A DNA stretch of 9,122 nt from Pseudomonadota bacterium (GCA_030836725.1 JAUPLV010000084.1:1-9122), one strand, 5' to 3'; numbered from the stretch's first letter, positions 1 to 5,833 are shown. Notes: generated by a model not told the origin, from the sequence alone. Program-made: numbers and translations.

Positions 1-28
1 GTATCCCTAGGGGCAAGGGAGAGGGAGT
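1..28. repeat. Edge of a dispersed palindromic repeat inside hypF
   Basis: Bases 1-27 match 6708-6734 almost exactly (GTATCCC, two differing bases, then GGGGCAAGGGAGAGGG). The copy is truncated by the window edge. On the minus strand it is read in the HypF frame as TPSPLPLGI, directly after the second zinc finger. The match is seen directly; that it is an inserted repeat is inferred from the second copy lying outside any conserved gene. Confidence 0.75.
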
Positions 29-640
29 AAAGGTGAGATGCGGCCCGCACACCGGACAGGCGATCGGCTCGGCATGAAAACGCCGATCGAGCGGATTCTC
101 ATATTCGCGCCGGCAATCCGGGCACAGCGCGAAGTCGCGCATCGCGGTATTCGGGCGGTCGTAGGGCAGGGCGGTGATCAGGGTGTAGCGCGGCCCGCAC
201 TGGGTGCAGTTGATGAAGGGATAGCGGTAACGGCGGTTGGCCGGCTCGTGCAGTTCGGCCAGGCAGTCGGCGCAGACGAAGCCGTCGGGCGGCAGATGCA
301 CGGAACATGCATTGGCCATTTTTGACGATGCATTGTTCAGGCAGGCATGATTTGATGCTGTGCTGTCGAGGATGGCAAACGCTGCGGCGTGTTCGGGTTC
401 GCAGTCGGCGATCACAAGCGGGCCAGGGGCGGATAGCGGCGGCGCTTCGTTCAGCAGCGCGCCGCTGAAAATCTGGAGTTGCTCGGGTTCGCCCTCGGCG
501 TGGATTTCCACCGCGCCGTCGACATTGCGCACCCAGCCGGTGATGTTGTGCTGATGCGCCACGCGATAGACGAAGGGCCGGAAGCCCACACCCTGCACCC
601 GGCCGCTGATCGAAATACGCTGCGCGACGCGCTCAGGCAT
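1..640 (-). CDS. hypF: HypF, carbamoyltransferase for hydrogenase cyanide-ligand synthesis (N-terminal part, cut by window edge)
   Basis: HypF makes a carbamoyl group from carbamoyl phosphate and ATP and passes it to HypE, the source of the cyanide ligands on the hydrogenase iron. Only the first 213 codons are in the window. Residues 9-95 are the acylphosphatase domain, with GRVQGVGFRPFV at 13-24 (catalytic Arg21) and Asn39. Two zinc fingers of C-X2-C-X18-C-X2-C follow: Cys123/126/145/148 and Cys173/176/195/198. The ATG at 640-638 gives MPERVAQRISISG and overlaps the hypD stop by 8 nt, implying translational coupling. Two oddities: a 20-residue Asn/Ser/Ala linker (about 93-116) between acylphosphatase and zinc fingers, and, from about residue 204, a stretch reading TPSPLPLGI that is a dispersed DNA repeat read in frame. 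The YrdC and Kae1-like domains would lie beyond base 1. Identification is firm; whether the gene is intact past the edge cannot be seen. Confidence 0.96.
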   Translation of the reverse strand, partial: MPERVAQRISISGRVQGVGFRPFVYRVAHQHNITGWVRNVDGAVEIHAEGEPEQLQIFSGALLNEAPPLSAPGPLVIADCEPEHAAAFAILDSTASNHACLNNASSKMANACSVHLPPDGFVCADCLAELHEPANRRYRYPFINCTQCGPRYTLITALPYDRPNTAMRDFALCPDCRREYENPLDRRFHAEPIACPVCGPHLTFTPSPLPLGI

Positions 641-1778
641 CGACGGCCACGCGCACGCCGCCCGCCCACCAGATGCGGCAGGCGCCTTCGTCCGACACCA
701 TGCAGGGGCCGACCGGGTTGCGCGGCGTGCAGGCACGGCCGTAGATGCGGCACTGGTTGGGATAGATCTTGCCCAGCACCACCTGCGCGCAATCGCAGCC
801 GGGCGGCATTTCTCCGGCGCGGCGGCGGCCGGGATCGGCGTGGTCGGGGAACAGCAGGCGGGCGTCGTGTTTCGCATACGCGGGTTTCAGCGCGTAGCCC
901 GAGTTGGGGATGACGCCGATGCCGCGCCAGTTGGCGTCGACGATATCCAGCGTGCCGGCAAGCATGCGGCGCGCGGTGGGGTTGCCGCCCGGATGCGCGA
1001 CTTCGCGGTAGCAGTTGTCGAGGAATCGCTCGCCGCTTTTCAGCTGGCGCAGCGTGGAATAGAAGGCGGCGAGCAGGGATTCCGGCGCGAATCCGGCGAC
1101 CGCGGCGGGAATGCCGTGCCGCTCGACGACGAAGCTCCATTCCTCCGGTCCCATCACGGTGGAGACGTGGCCGGGCGCGACCAGGGCGTCGAAGCCGGGG
1201 CTGCCGGAATTCAACAACATGGCGACCGCCGGCCAGGTCAGGCGGCCGGACAGCAGGATGCTGAGATTGTCGAGCGGCTTGCCCTCTCCCCCAGCCCCTC
1301 TCCCGCTTGCGGGAGAGGGGGGCACTATTTCGGCAAGCATCGCGGCGAGGGGGGCGGTAGTCGTCTCGAAACCGGCGGCGAAGAACACCACCGGGCGATC
1401 CGGATTCTCCAGCGCGATCCTGCGCGCATCGAGCGGACTGGCGATCGGCCGCACATCGGCGCCGACGGCCTGAGCCTCGGCCAGCGAGCGCACCTCGCCT
1501 TTCCTCACGTTGACCGGCACTCGCAGCATGTCGCCGTAGGCGACCAGGATGACCTTGTCCTGCAGCGCCAGCTGCATCGCCTGGTAGACATCCTCTTCCG
1601 GACACACGCACACCGGGCAGCCGGGGCCGGGCACCAGTTCGAGCCATGTCGGCAGCGCGCCGCGCAGGCCGGCGTGGGTGATCGAGCGTTCGTGGCCGCC
1701 GCACACGTTCATGATCTTGACCGTGCGGTCGAATTCGAGGGCGTGGATTTTCTCCAGCCAGGCGCGGGCGTCGTCCAT
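633..1778 (-). CDS. hypD: HypD, Fe-S scaffold for assembly of the Fe(CN)2CO group
   Basis: HypD forms the HypC-HypD scaffold on which the iron and its cyanide and CO ligands are assembled. The 381-residue protein has the family landmarks: CGGHE with Cys26, PGPGCPVC with Cys54 and Cys57 (same spacing as the catalytic cysteines of the E. coli protein), GFETTTAP at 136-143, and a cysteine-rich C-terminus (Cys328, 330, 343, 350, 359, 367) that holds the [4Fe-4S] cluster. The start is the ATG at 1778-1776, which shares one base with the hypB stop (TGATG); a longer in-frame extension into hypB is not conserved-looking. The stop overlaps the hypF start by 8 nt. Odd feature: residues 153-166 (PPSPASGRGAGGEG) are encoded by a 42-bp dispersed palindromic repeat and lengthen the loop after the GFETT helix without breaking the frame. 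Probably still functional, since every key cysteine is present. Confidence 0.97.
   Translation of the reverse strand: MDDARAWLEKIHALEFDRTVKIMNVCGGHERSITHAGLRGALPTWLELVPGPGCPVCVCPEEDVYQAMQLALQDKVILVAYGDMLRVPVNVRKGEVRSLAEAQAVGADVRPIASPLDARRIALENPDRPVVFFAAGFETTTAPLAAMLAEIVPPSPASGRGAGGEGKPLDNLSILLSGRLTWPAVAMLLNSGSPGFDALVAPGHVSTVMGPEEWSFVVERHGIPAAVAGFAPESLLAAFYSTLRQLKSGERFLDNCYREVAHPGGNPTARRMLAGTLDIVDANWRGIGVIPNSGYALKPAYAKHDARLLFPDHADPGRRRAGEMPPGCDCAQVVLGKIYPNQCRIYGRACTPRNPVGPCMVSDEGACRIWWAGGVRVAVDA
1281..1322. repeat. GC-rich palindromic repeat inserted in frame in hypD
   Basis: A perfect 12-bp inverted repeat, CCCCTCTCCCGC (1295-1306) and GCGGGAGAGGGG (1309-1320), is preceded by a partial direct copy of its left arm, CCCTCTCCCCCAG (1282-1294). 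It resembles the cluster at 6508-6732. The 42 bp equal 14 codons, so the HypD frame is kept. Such elements are common dispersed repeats in high-GC proteobacteria (general knowledge); a mechanism of spread is not visible here. Confidence 0.8.
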
Positions 1779-2584
1779 CAAGCGGTGACGCTGTGATATT
1801 TCATGCCGTCGCCCTGGATCGCGGGACGGCGCGACTGGCCGATGGCCACCCGGGCGCGCTGGGCGGCGAGCTGCGCGCGCAGCCAGGTCAGCCACGCGCC
1901 CATCCCCAGATCCTTGCGCGCCGACAGCCGCATCACCGGCGCCGGATTGGTCAGGTTGCGCAGATGCGCTTCGGCCTTGTCGGGATCGAAGTCGTCGAGC
2001 ACGGCCAGCAGGTCGGTCTTGGTCAGCAGCATGGCGTCGGCGGCGCGGAACATCACCGGGTATTTCGCCGGCTTGTCGTCGCCCTCGGTGACCGAGAGCA
2101 GGGTGACGTTGAGGTGCTGGCCGAGGTCGAAGCTGGCCGGGCAGACCAGGTTGCCGACGTTCTCGATGAACAGCAGGTCGACGCCGTCGAGGTTCATTTG
2201 GTGCAGCGCGTCGTGCACCAGATGCGCGTCGAGGTGGCAGGCGGTGCCGGTGACAATCTGGTGCGCCTGCACCCCCTTGGCGCGGATGCGCTCGGCGTCG
2301 TTCTCGGTTTCCAGGTCGCCCTCGATCACGGCGGTGGTGAATTCGTTTTTCAGCGCGACGAGCGTGGCTTCGAGCAGCGCGGTTTTGCCGGATCCGGGCG
2401 ACGACATCAGGTTGATGGCGAGGATGCCGCGTTTGTCGAAATGCTCGCGGTTGTGCGCGGCCTGGTCGTCGTTCTTTGCCAGCAGGCCTTTCAGCACGGA
2501 GACTGCGGTCGCGCCCTTGGCGACGGGCTTGAACGCGAGGTGCTTGTTGCCGGGAGTGAGGTTGCAGCCGCAGGTATCACACAT
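1778..2584 (-). CDS. hypB: HypB, GTPase for nickel insertion into hydrogenase
   Basis: HypB is a SIMIBI-class GTPase that, with HypA, loads nickel into the large subunit precursor. The 268-residue protein begins MCDTCGC (Cys2, Cys5, Cys7), the N-terminal high-affinity nickel motif. The G domain has a P-loop SSPGSGKT (61-68), EGDLET (88-93), the G-domain metal site Cys116-His117 plus Cys148 (in ENVGNLVCP), and TKTD (188-191) as the guanine-specificity motif. There is no histidine-rich nickel-storage stretch near the N-terminus. Its stop shares one base with the hypD start. Upstream, only a weak Shine-Dalgarno-like GGATAT precedes the ATG. The 17 nt directly before the start abut the inferred attC site, so hypB is now separated from hypA by a foreign segment and lies just downstream of its hairpin; this could lower hypB translation or message continuity (inference). 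Confidence 0.97.
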   Translation of the reverse strand: MCDTCGCNLTPGNKHLAFKPVAKGATAVSVLKGLLAKNDDQAAHNREHFDKRGILAINLMSSPGSGKTALLEATLVALKNEFTTAVIEGDLETENDAERIRAKGVQAHQIVTGTACHLDAHLVHDALHQMNLDGVDLLFIENVGNLVCPASFDLGQHLNVTLLSVTEGDDKPAKYPVMFRAADAMLLTKTDLLAVLDDFDPDKAEAHLRNLTNPAPVMRLSARKDLGMGAWLTWLRAQLAAQRARVAIGQSRRPAIQGDGMKYHSVTA

Positions 2585-2595
2585 GGGTTAGATAT

Positions 2596-2655
2596 CCGGA
2601 ACGTTTAAGGTAAGGGGCGCGCTTTAGCGCGTCCCGCTTGACCGCAGTGTTGGCG
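2596..2655 (-). repeat. attC-like recombination site of an integron gene cassette
   Basis: Read on the minus strand, the site opens with R''-like CGCCAAC (2655-2649) and closes at ACG|TT (crossover between 2602 and 2601), 60 bp in all. Its inner arms fold: 2618-2623 pairs with 2626-2631, 2615-2617 with 2633-2635, 2612-2614 with 2637-2639, and 2609-2611 with 2641-2643. The bases left out, T2632, G2636 and G2640, all lie on one arm of the plus (bottom) strand. Extrahelical T and G on the bottom strand are a known hallmark of attC. Positions match my recollection of aadA-type attC well (TCAAGC..., CTTA..TTAA, then CGTT). The outer R boxes are degenerate, sharing only AAC/GTT. I could not run a covariance search. 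Confidence 0.78.
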
Positions 2656-3023
2656 TGGTGATCACTTGAGTTTGGCTCCGCAACGCGAACACTGGGCTGG
2701 ATTTAAATCGACCCCGCGCTCAGTTCCAAATGAACTAGGGCCAAGCTGAGCCCAACCGGACATTGGAACCTCACCGCAAGCGGGACAGTGATAGAGCGCC
2801 CGGACTATGAACACAAGGCGGGCGATCGAAGCAATAAATAGAACGACTGCAAGCAAGAATAACCACCACTCTTCTTGCGAAGACTGGCCCGTAACTTCGC
2901 CTACGACCAAACCACCGACAACTGATGCAACGAGAAGCAATAGCCAAGGCTTTGCCACGGCCCATATTTGTTTTCTCCTCCGTTGGAACTCCTGCACGGT
3001 GTCTGTGGATGGGGGCATTGTAA
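2602..3023 (-). mobile_element. Integron gene cassette inserted between hypA and hypB
   Basis: This 422-bp segment starts (minus strand) with TTACAATG directly after the G of the hypA stop TAG, holds one ORF, and ends with the attC-like site and its G. Both junctions therefore read G|TT, as integrase recombination predicts. Everything else in the hyp array overlaps or nearly touches: hypC/hypA by 8 nt, hypB/hypD by 1 nt, hypD/hypF by 8 nt. Excision would give hypA-TAG followed by TTCCGGATATCTAACCC and the hypB ATG, a normal 17-nt spacing. The segment is visibly richer in A+T than the flanking genes, and its gene points the same way as the operon. No integron integrase lies in the window, so insertion at a secondary (non-attC) site is inferred. 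Confidence 0.75.
2662..3018 (-). CDS. Small two-helix membrane protein with C-terminal zinc ribbon (cassette gene)
   Basis: I do not recognise a named family. The 118-residue protein has a basic N-terminus (RRRK at 13-16), two hydrophobic helices (about 24-42 and 51-73), and a C-terminal zinc-ribbon-like pair CPAC (Cys78/81) and CSRC (Cys110/113). With both termini probably cytoplasmic, the ribbon would sit on the inner face of the membrane (inference). The start is the ATG at 3018, only 5 nt after the hypA stop; no Shine-Dalgarno is obvious, so translation may be coupled to hypA. The stop lies 6 nt before the R'' box of the attC-like site. Codon and base usage are less GC-biased than in the hyp genes, consistent with recent arrival. 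It need not have any role in hydrogenase maturation, despite its position. HypA also carries a zinc site, but there is no sequence resemblance. Confidence 0.72.
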   Translation of the reverse strand: MPPSTDTVQEFQRRRKQIWAVAKPWLLLLVASVVGGLVVGEVTGQSSQEEWWLFLLAVVLFIASIARLVFIVRALYHCPACGEVPMSGWAQLGPSSFGTERGVDLNPAQCSRCGAKLK

Positions 3024-3425
3024 CTATGGATTAGGGGTCAAAGACGGTGCGGTTTCGAGTTCGACGCTTTCTAGCAGGAGTTCGTCACCGGAGAGGATCT
3101 GGGTGTGCCAGTCGCCGCAGGCGCCGCAGATCAGGCGATTCATCGTGGCCTCGGTCTCGGCGCCGCAGGTCTGGCAGCGTACCTGGATCGGTGCATGGCT
3201 GAATTCGAGTTGGGCGTGTTCCATGCGGCCGCCGGCGGCGGCGAGGGGAAAGGCGCTCGCCAGCAGTTCGGGCACGATGCCGGCGAGCGGGCCGATGCGC
3301 ACGTGGATGGATGTGGCACGCCATGCATCGGATGACGATGCATCATTATCGTGGTGCGCCCGATGCCGATCGATCACGGCATCCACCTGTTCGACCAGCG
3401 CCTGGGCGACGGCGAGTTCATGCAC
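3024..3425 (-). CDS. hypA: HypA, nickel metallochaperone
   Basis: HypA binds nickel through its N-terminal MHE motif and cooperates with HypB in delivering it to the hydrogenase large subunit. The 133-residue protein begins MHELAVAQALVEQV. A GTG codon (3425-3423) is used as start because the conserved His2-Glu3 must follow the initiator directly; AGGAGG lies 6 nt upstream, inside hypC. The structural zinc site is Cys84-X2-Cys87 and Cys100-X2-Cys103. It overlaps the hypC stop by 8 nt. Compared with the usual 113-118 residues it is long. The extra residues come from an insertion around 21-36 (HRAHHDNDASSSDAW, histidine- and aspartate-rich) after the first helix and from a C-terminal tail of about nine residues. 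Its TAG stop supplies the G at which the cassette appears to have inserted. Confidence 0.95.
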   Translation of the reverse strand: MHELAVAQALVEQVDAVIDRHRAHHDNDASSSDAWRATSIHVRIGPLAGIVPELLASAFPLAAAGGRMEHAQLEFSHAPIQVRCQTCGAETEATMNRLICGACGDWHTQILSGDELLLESVELETAPSLTPNP

Positions 3426-3663
3426 CCCCCACCTCCTGGGCTTGGCCCTCCAGGATCCGGTCGAGCAGTTCCCAGGTGGTGCGAGCGTCCGTCTCGGCGA
3501 TTTTCTGGATGGCGTAGCCGACGTGCACCATGACGAAGTCGCCGACAACGGGCGGCTCGTCCTGCATCATGAACAGGCTGACATCGCGCCACACGCCCTT
3601 GGCCTGGCAGCGGGCGGTATAGCCGTCGATCGATTCGATCTGCATGGGAACGGCAAGGCACAT
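3418..3663 (-). CDS. hypC: HypC, hydrogenase maturation chaperone
   Basis: HypC carries the iron with its ligands between the HypD complex and the large subunit precursor. The 81-residue protein starts MCLAVPMQIE. Cys2, exposed after methionine removal, is the functional residue, which fixes the ATG at 3663-3661 as the start. A TTG three codons upstream is in frame but would bury this cysteine. The C-terminal half has the usual small beta-barrel pattern with VGDFVMVHVGYAIQKI (conserved His47). It is the first gene of the leftward set and overlaps hypA by 8 nt, so it is probably the promoter-proximal gene of hypC-hypA-[cassette]-hypB-hypD-hypF. No clear Shine-Dalgarno precedes it. Confidence 0.96.
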   Translation of the reverse strand: MCLAVPMQIESIDGYTARCQAKGVWRDVSLFMMQDEPPVVGDFVMVHVGYAIQKIAETDARTTWELLDRILEGQAQEVGGA

Positions 3664-3813
3664 GAGCGGCAATCAGTAACTACACTCGAACCAGTATATG
3701 TGATTTGCCGAGTCTGCGTCCGATCAGGAATATTACAAAATAATTATGGATAATCAGATGCTTGAGCGAATTACCTGGTTGTTATTCGACTACCGTGCTG
3801 CTAGATTGAATCG
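3664..3813. promoter_or_regulatory. Divergent intergenic region, probable promoters for both gene sets
   Basis: This 150-bp spacer is markedly AT-rich and separates hypC (leftward) from hynD (rightward), so promoters for both sets are expected here. Seen directly: a 12-bp dyad ATTATGGATAAT (3743-3754) near the centre, and TATACT on the minus strand (3698-3693), a good -10-like hexamer 30 nt before the hypC start but without a convincing -35. I found no clear sigma-54 -24/-12 element and no complete FNR palindrome. Which factor acts here is unknown. Confidence 0.5.
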
Positions 3814-4287
3814 ATGAAAACGCTCGTGCTCGGCATCGGCAACACCCTGCTCACCGACGAAGGCATAGGCATTCATGTCTTGCAGGCACTCGAATCCAGG
3901 CTGGCTGATTTTTCCGATGTCAGCCTGCTCGATGGCGGTACACTTTCCTTCACCCTGGCGGGTCCGATCGAGGACGCCGATGCGCTGATCGTCGTCGATG
4001 CCGCCAATATCAAGACCAGACCGGGTGAATGGACCTTGCTGAAAGGGGAGGAAATGGACGCATTCCTGATGGGCAACCGCAAGGCCACGGTGCACGAAGT
4101 CGGGCTGACCGATCTGCGCGCCATCGCGTTGCTGGCCGGTCACTGGCCGGAAAAGCGGGCGATGCTGGCGATCCAGCCCGATGTCGTCGACTGGGGCGAA
4201 TTCCCCACCCCGGCGGTTGCCGCGGCCATCCCGCCCGCCTGCGAAGCGATCCAGGCACTGATCCGGGAATGGCAGCATGACGCTTGA
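3814..4287 (+). CDS. hynD: Hydrogenase maturation protease (M52 family, HyaD/HynD type)
   Basis: This endopeptidase removes the C-terminal peptide of the large subunit once nickel is in place, locking the active site before export. The 157-residue protein has the M52 pattern: GIGNTLLTDEGIG at 7-19 with Glu16, DGGT at 40-43, Asp62 in VVDAAN, and His94 in VHEVGL. Glu16, Asp62 and His94 correspond to the metal (nickel-sensing) ligands known from E. coli HybD. Length is normal for the family. The ATG at 3814 places the first strand right at the start; the ribosome binding site is weak. The end overlaps the next gene by 11 nt. Its presumed substrate is HynL at the right end of this set. The position ahead of the structural genes is less usual than downstream. 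Confidence 0.95.
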   Translation: MKTLVLGIGNTLLTDEGIGIHVLQALESRLADFSDVSLLDGGTLSFTLAGPIEDADALIVVDAANIKTRPGEWTLLKGEEMDAFLMGNRKATVHEVGLTDLRAIALLAGHWPEKRAMLAIQPDVVDWGEFPTPAVAAAIPPACEAIQALIREWQHDA

Positions 4288-4693
4288 CGTCATTCCCATC
4301 CACGTCCTCACTCAAGCACCGGGCGAACCCGGACTGACCGGCAATGCGCCGCCGCTGCTCCGTGAACTGGCCGAGCAGGTGAGTCGCTTGCTCAAAACCG
4401 GCGAGCCATCCGCCATCGATCTGTCCGCTTTGCCGTTGACCCCCGCCGATCTCGACTGGCTGCGCGAAAAACTCGGCAGCGGCGAAATCAGCGTCACCCT
4501 GCAGGCCAATGGCGAATCCACTCTGAACGAGACCGCCTGCCCCGGTATCTGGTGGGTGACGCATCGCAACGAACAGGGCGCGATCGCCTCGCAGTTCATC
4601 GAAGTGACCTTCGTGCCCGAACTGGTGAAGGCCCATCCGCAGGACGTCGAAATCGGACGGGAACAGCTTGAGTTAATGATTTCCGACCTCTAA
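4277..4693 (+). CDS. hupH: HupH/HyaF-like hydrogenase expression/formation protein, short C-terminal-domain form
   Basis: The 138-residue protein resembles the C-terminal domain of HupH/HyaF/HoxQ, proteins needed for maturation of exported uptake hydrogenases, probably assisting small-subunit Fe-S assembly or checking before Tat export. The most telling segment is about 88-135, GIWWVTHRNEQGAIASQFIEV followed by a short acidic-amphipathic end. A full HyaF has roughly 285 residues, so the N-terminal half is absent. I see no upstream remnant, and the 11-nt overlap with hynD suggests a natural short form rather than a truncation. No cysteines other than Cys88 are present, so it is unlikely to be an Fe-S protein. 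The family call rests on pattern recognition and is less certain than for the neighbours. Confidence 0.72.
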   Translation: MTLDVIPIHVLTQAPGEPGLTGNAPPLLRELAEQVSRLLKTGEPSAIDLSALPLTPADLDWLREKLGSGEISVTLQANGESTLNETACPGIWWVTHRNEQGAIASQFIEVTFVPELVKAHPQDVEIGREQLELMISDL

Positions 4694-4751
4694 GGTGGAT
4701 TGATTACACGCACGTTTTGGTCTTGATGTTTTACTTCGGGAGGCAGGCATC

Positions 4752-5831
4752 ATGCAGGGACCTTTGATCGACACGCTGGTACGGCAAGGCGTCAGCCGCC
4801 GCACTTTCCTCAAGTACTGCGCCACCCTGGCATCGATGATGGCCTTGCCGCCGGCGGCCGGGCGTGCCATGGCCGAGGCGATGGCCGCGGCCCGCCGGCC
4901 GTCGGTGATCTGGCTGCCGTTCCAGGAATGCACCGGTTGCACCGAGTCGATCACGCGTTCGCACTCGCCGACGCTGGAAGGCATGATCTTCGACATGATC
5001 TCGCTCGACTATCAGGAAACCCTGATGGCCGCCGCCGGCCACCAGGCCGAGGAAGCGCGGCAAACCGCGATGAAGGAGAACCATGGCAAATATCTCCTCA
5101 TTGTCGACGGCTCGATCCCGCTGGGGCTCGACGGCGCCTATTCCTGCATCGGCGGGCGCTCCAATGTGGACATCCTGAAAGAAGCCGCCGCGGGCGCGGC
5201 TGCCATCGTCGCCATGGGTTCCTGCGCCTCCTTCGGCGGCATTCCGAAAGCCAACCCGAACCCGACCGGCGCGGTGTCGGTATCCGACATCATCAAGGAC
5301 AAGCCCATCGTCAACATTCCCGGCTGCCCGCCCATCCCGGTGGTAATGACCGGGGTGCTCGCGCATTACCTTACCTTCGGCAGCCTGCCGGAACTCGACG
5401 ACAAGGGCCGGCCCAAGGCCTTCTTCGGCGAAACCATCCACGACCGCTGCTATCGCCGCCCGTTCTATGACCAGGGCAAATTCGCCAAAACCTTCGACGA
5501 CGAGGGCGCGCGCCGTGGCTGGTGCCTGTTCGAACTTGGCTGCAAGGGGCCGGTGACCCACAACGCCTGCGCCACGACGAAATGGAACGGCGGCACTTCC
5601 TGGCCGGTGGAATCCGGCCATGGTTGCCTCGGCTGCTCGGAACCCGATTTCTGGGATGCCGGCGGCTTCTACAAGGCTTTGTCGATGCCGGCCGACCCGC
5701 TCAAGATTGCCGGTGTCGCCGCGGTGGCGGGTGCGGCGATAGGTGTAGGGGTCAGTTTCAGCAACCGCGCCAGGAAAGGCGCTGCCAAGTCGGCGCACGA
5801 AACCACCACCCTGGCCGATCTGGAGAAATGA
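4752..5831 (+). CDS. hynS: [NiFe]-hydrogenase small subunit, Tat-exported, C-terminal membrane anchor
   Basis: HynS carries three Fe-S clusters that conduct electrons from the NiFe site of HynL to the membrane partners. The 359-residue precursor has a Tat signal (SRRTFLKYC, Arg16-Arg17), with the mature part starting near 48. Proximal [4Fe-4S]: Cys60, Cys63 (ECTGCTE), Cys158, Cys192. Distal: His230, Cys233, Cys258, Cys264. Medial [3Fe-4S]: Cys273, Cys292, Cys295. The proximal motif has Gly, not Cys, between the first pair, so it is not the six-cysteine oxygen-tolerant type. A single hydrophobic helix at about 317-336, followed by a basic, soluble tail, would anchor it in the membrane. GGGAGG lies 8 nt before the ATG. 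A 58-bp gap separates it from the HupH-like gene. Twin-arginine signal plus neighbouring isp1/isp2 mark it as a group 1e (Isp-type) enzyme. Confidence 0.97.
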   Translation: MQGPLIDTLVRQGVSRRTFLKYCATLASMMALPPAAGRAMAEAMAAARRPSVIWLPFQECTGCTESITRSHSPTLEGMIFDMISLDYQETLMAAAGHQAEEARQTAMKENHGKYLLIVDGSIPLGLDGAYSCIGGRSNVDILKEAAAGAAAIVAMGSCASFGGIPKANPNPTGAVSVSDIIKDKPIVNIPGCPPIPVVMTGVLAHYLTFGSLPELDDKGRPKAFFGETIHDRCYRRPFYDQGKFAKTFDDEGARRGWCLFELGCKGPVTHNACATTKWNGGTSWPVESGHGCLGCSEPDFWDAGGFYKALSMPADPLKIAGVAAVAGAAIGVGVSFSNRARKGAAKSAHETTTLADLEK

Positions 5832-5833
5832 GC

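Noticed and set aside
1295..1320. Inverted repeat in hypD as a transcription terminator
   Set aside because: It lies in the middle of an intact coding frame, has no T-run on either strand, and matches repeats elsewhere in the window.
840..1796. 318-codon open frame on the plus strand opposite hypD
   Set aside because: It is antisense to a clearly conserved HypD, has no recognisable domain, and reads the repeat as a Ser-Pro run; typical of GC-rich antisense frames.
2587..2593. GTTAGAT, a perfect match to the integron GTTRRRY core, just upstream of hypB
   Set aside because: Its partner box would have to lie inside hypB or at an inconsistent distance, and no stem forms with it; the site ending at 2602 fits the structure better.
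1793..2608. Two long plus-strand frames opposite hypB
   Set aside because: HypB on the minus strand has all family motifs; the antisense products are low-complexity and lack domains.
3664..3672. In-frame TTG start for hypC three codons upstream
   Set aside because: The functional cysteine must be the second residue, so the ATG at 3663 is the real start.
4914..4950. Possible oxygen-tolerant six-cysteine proximal cluster in HynS
   Set aside because: The motif reads ECTGCTE, with glycine between the cysteines, so it is the standard four-cysteine type.
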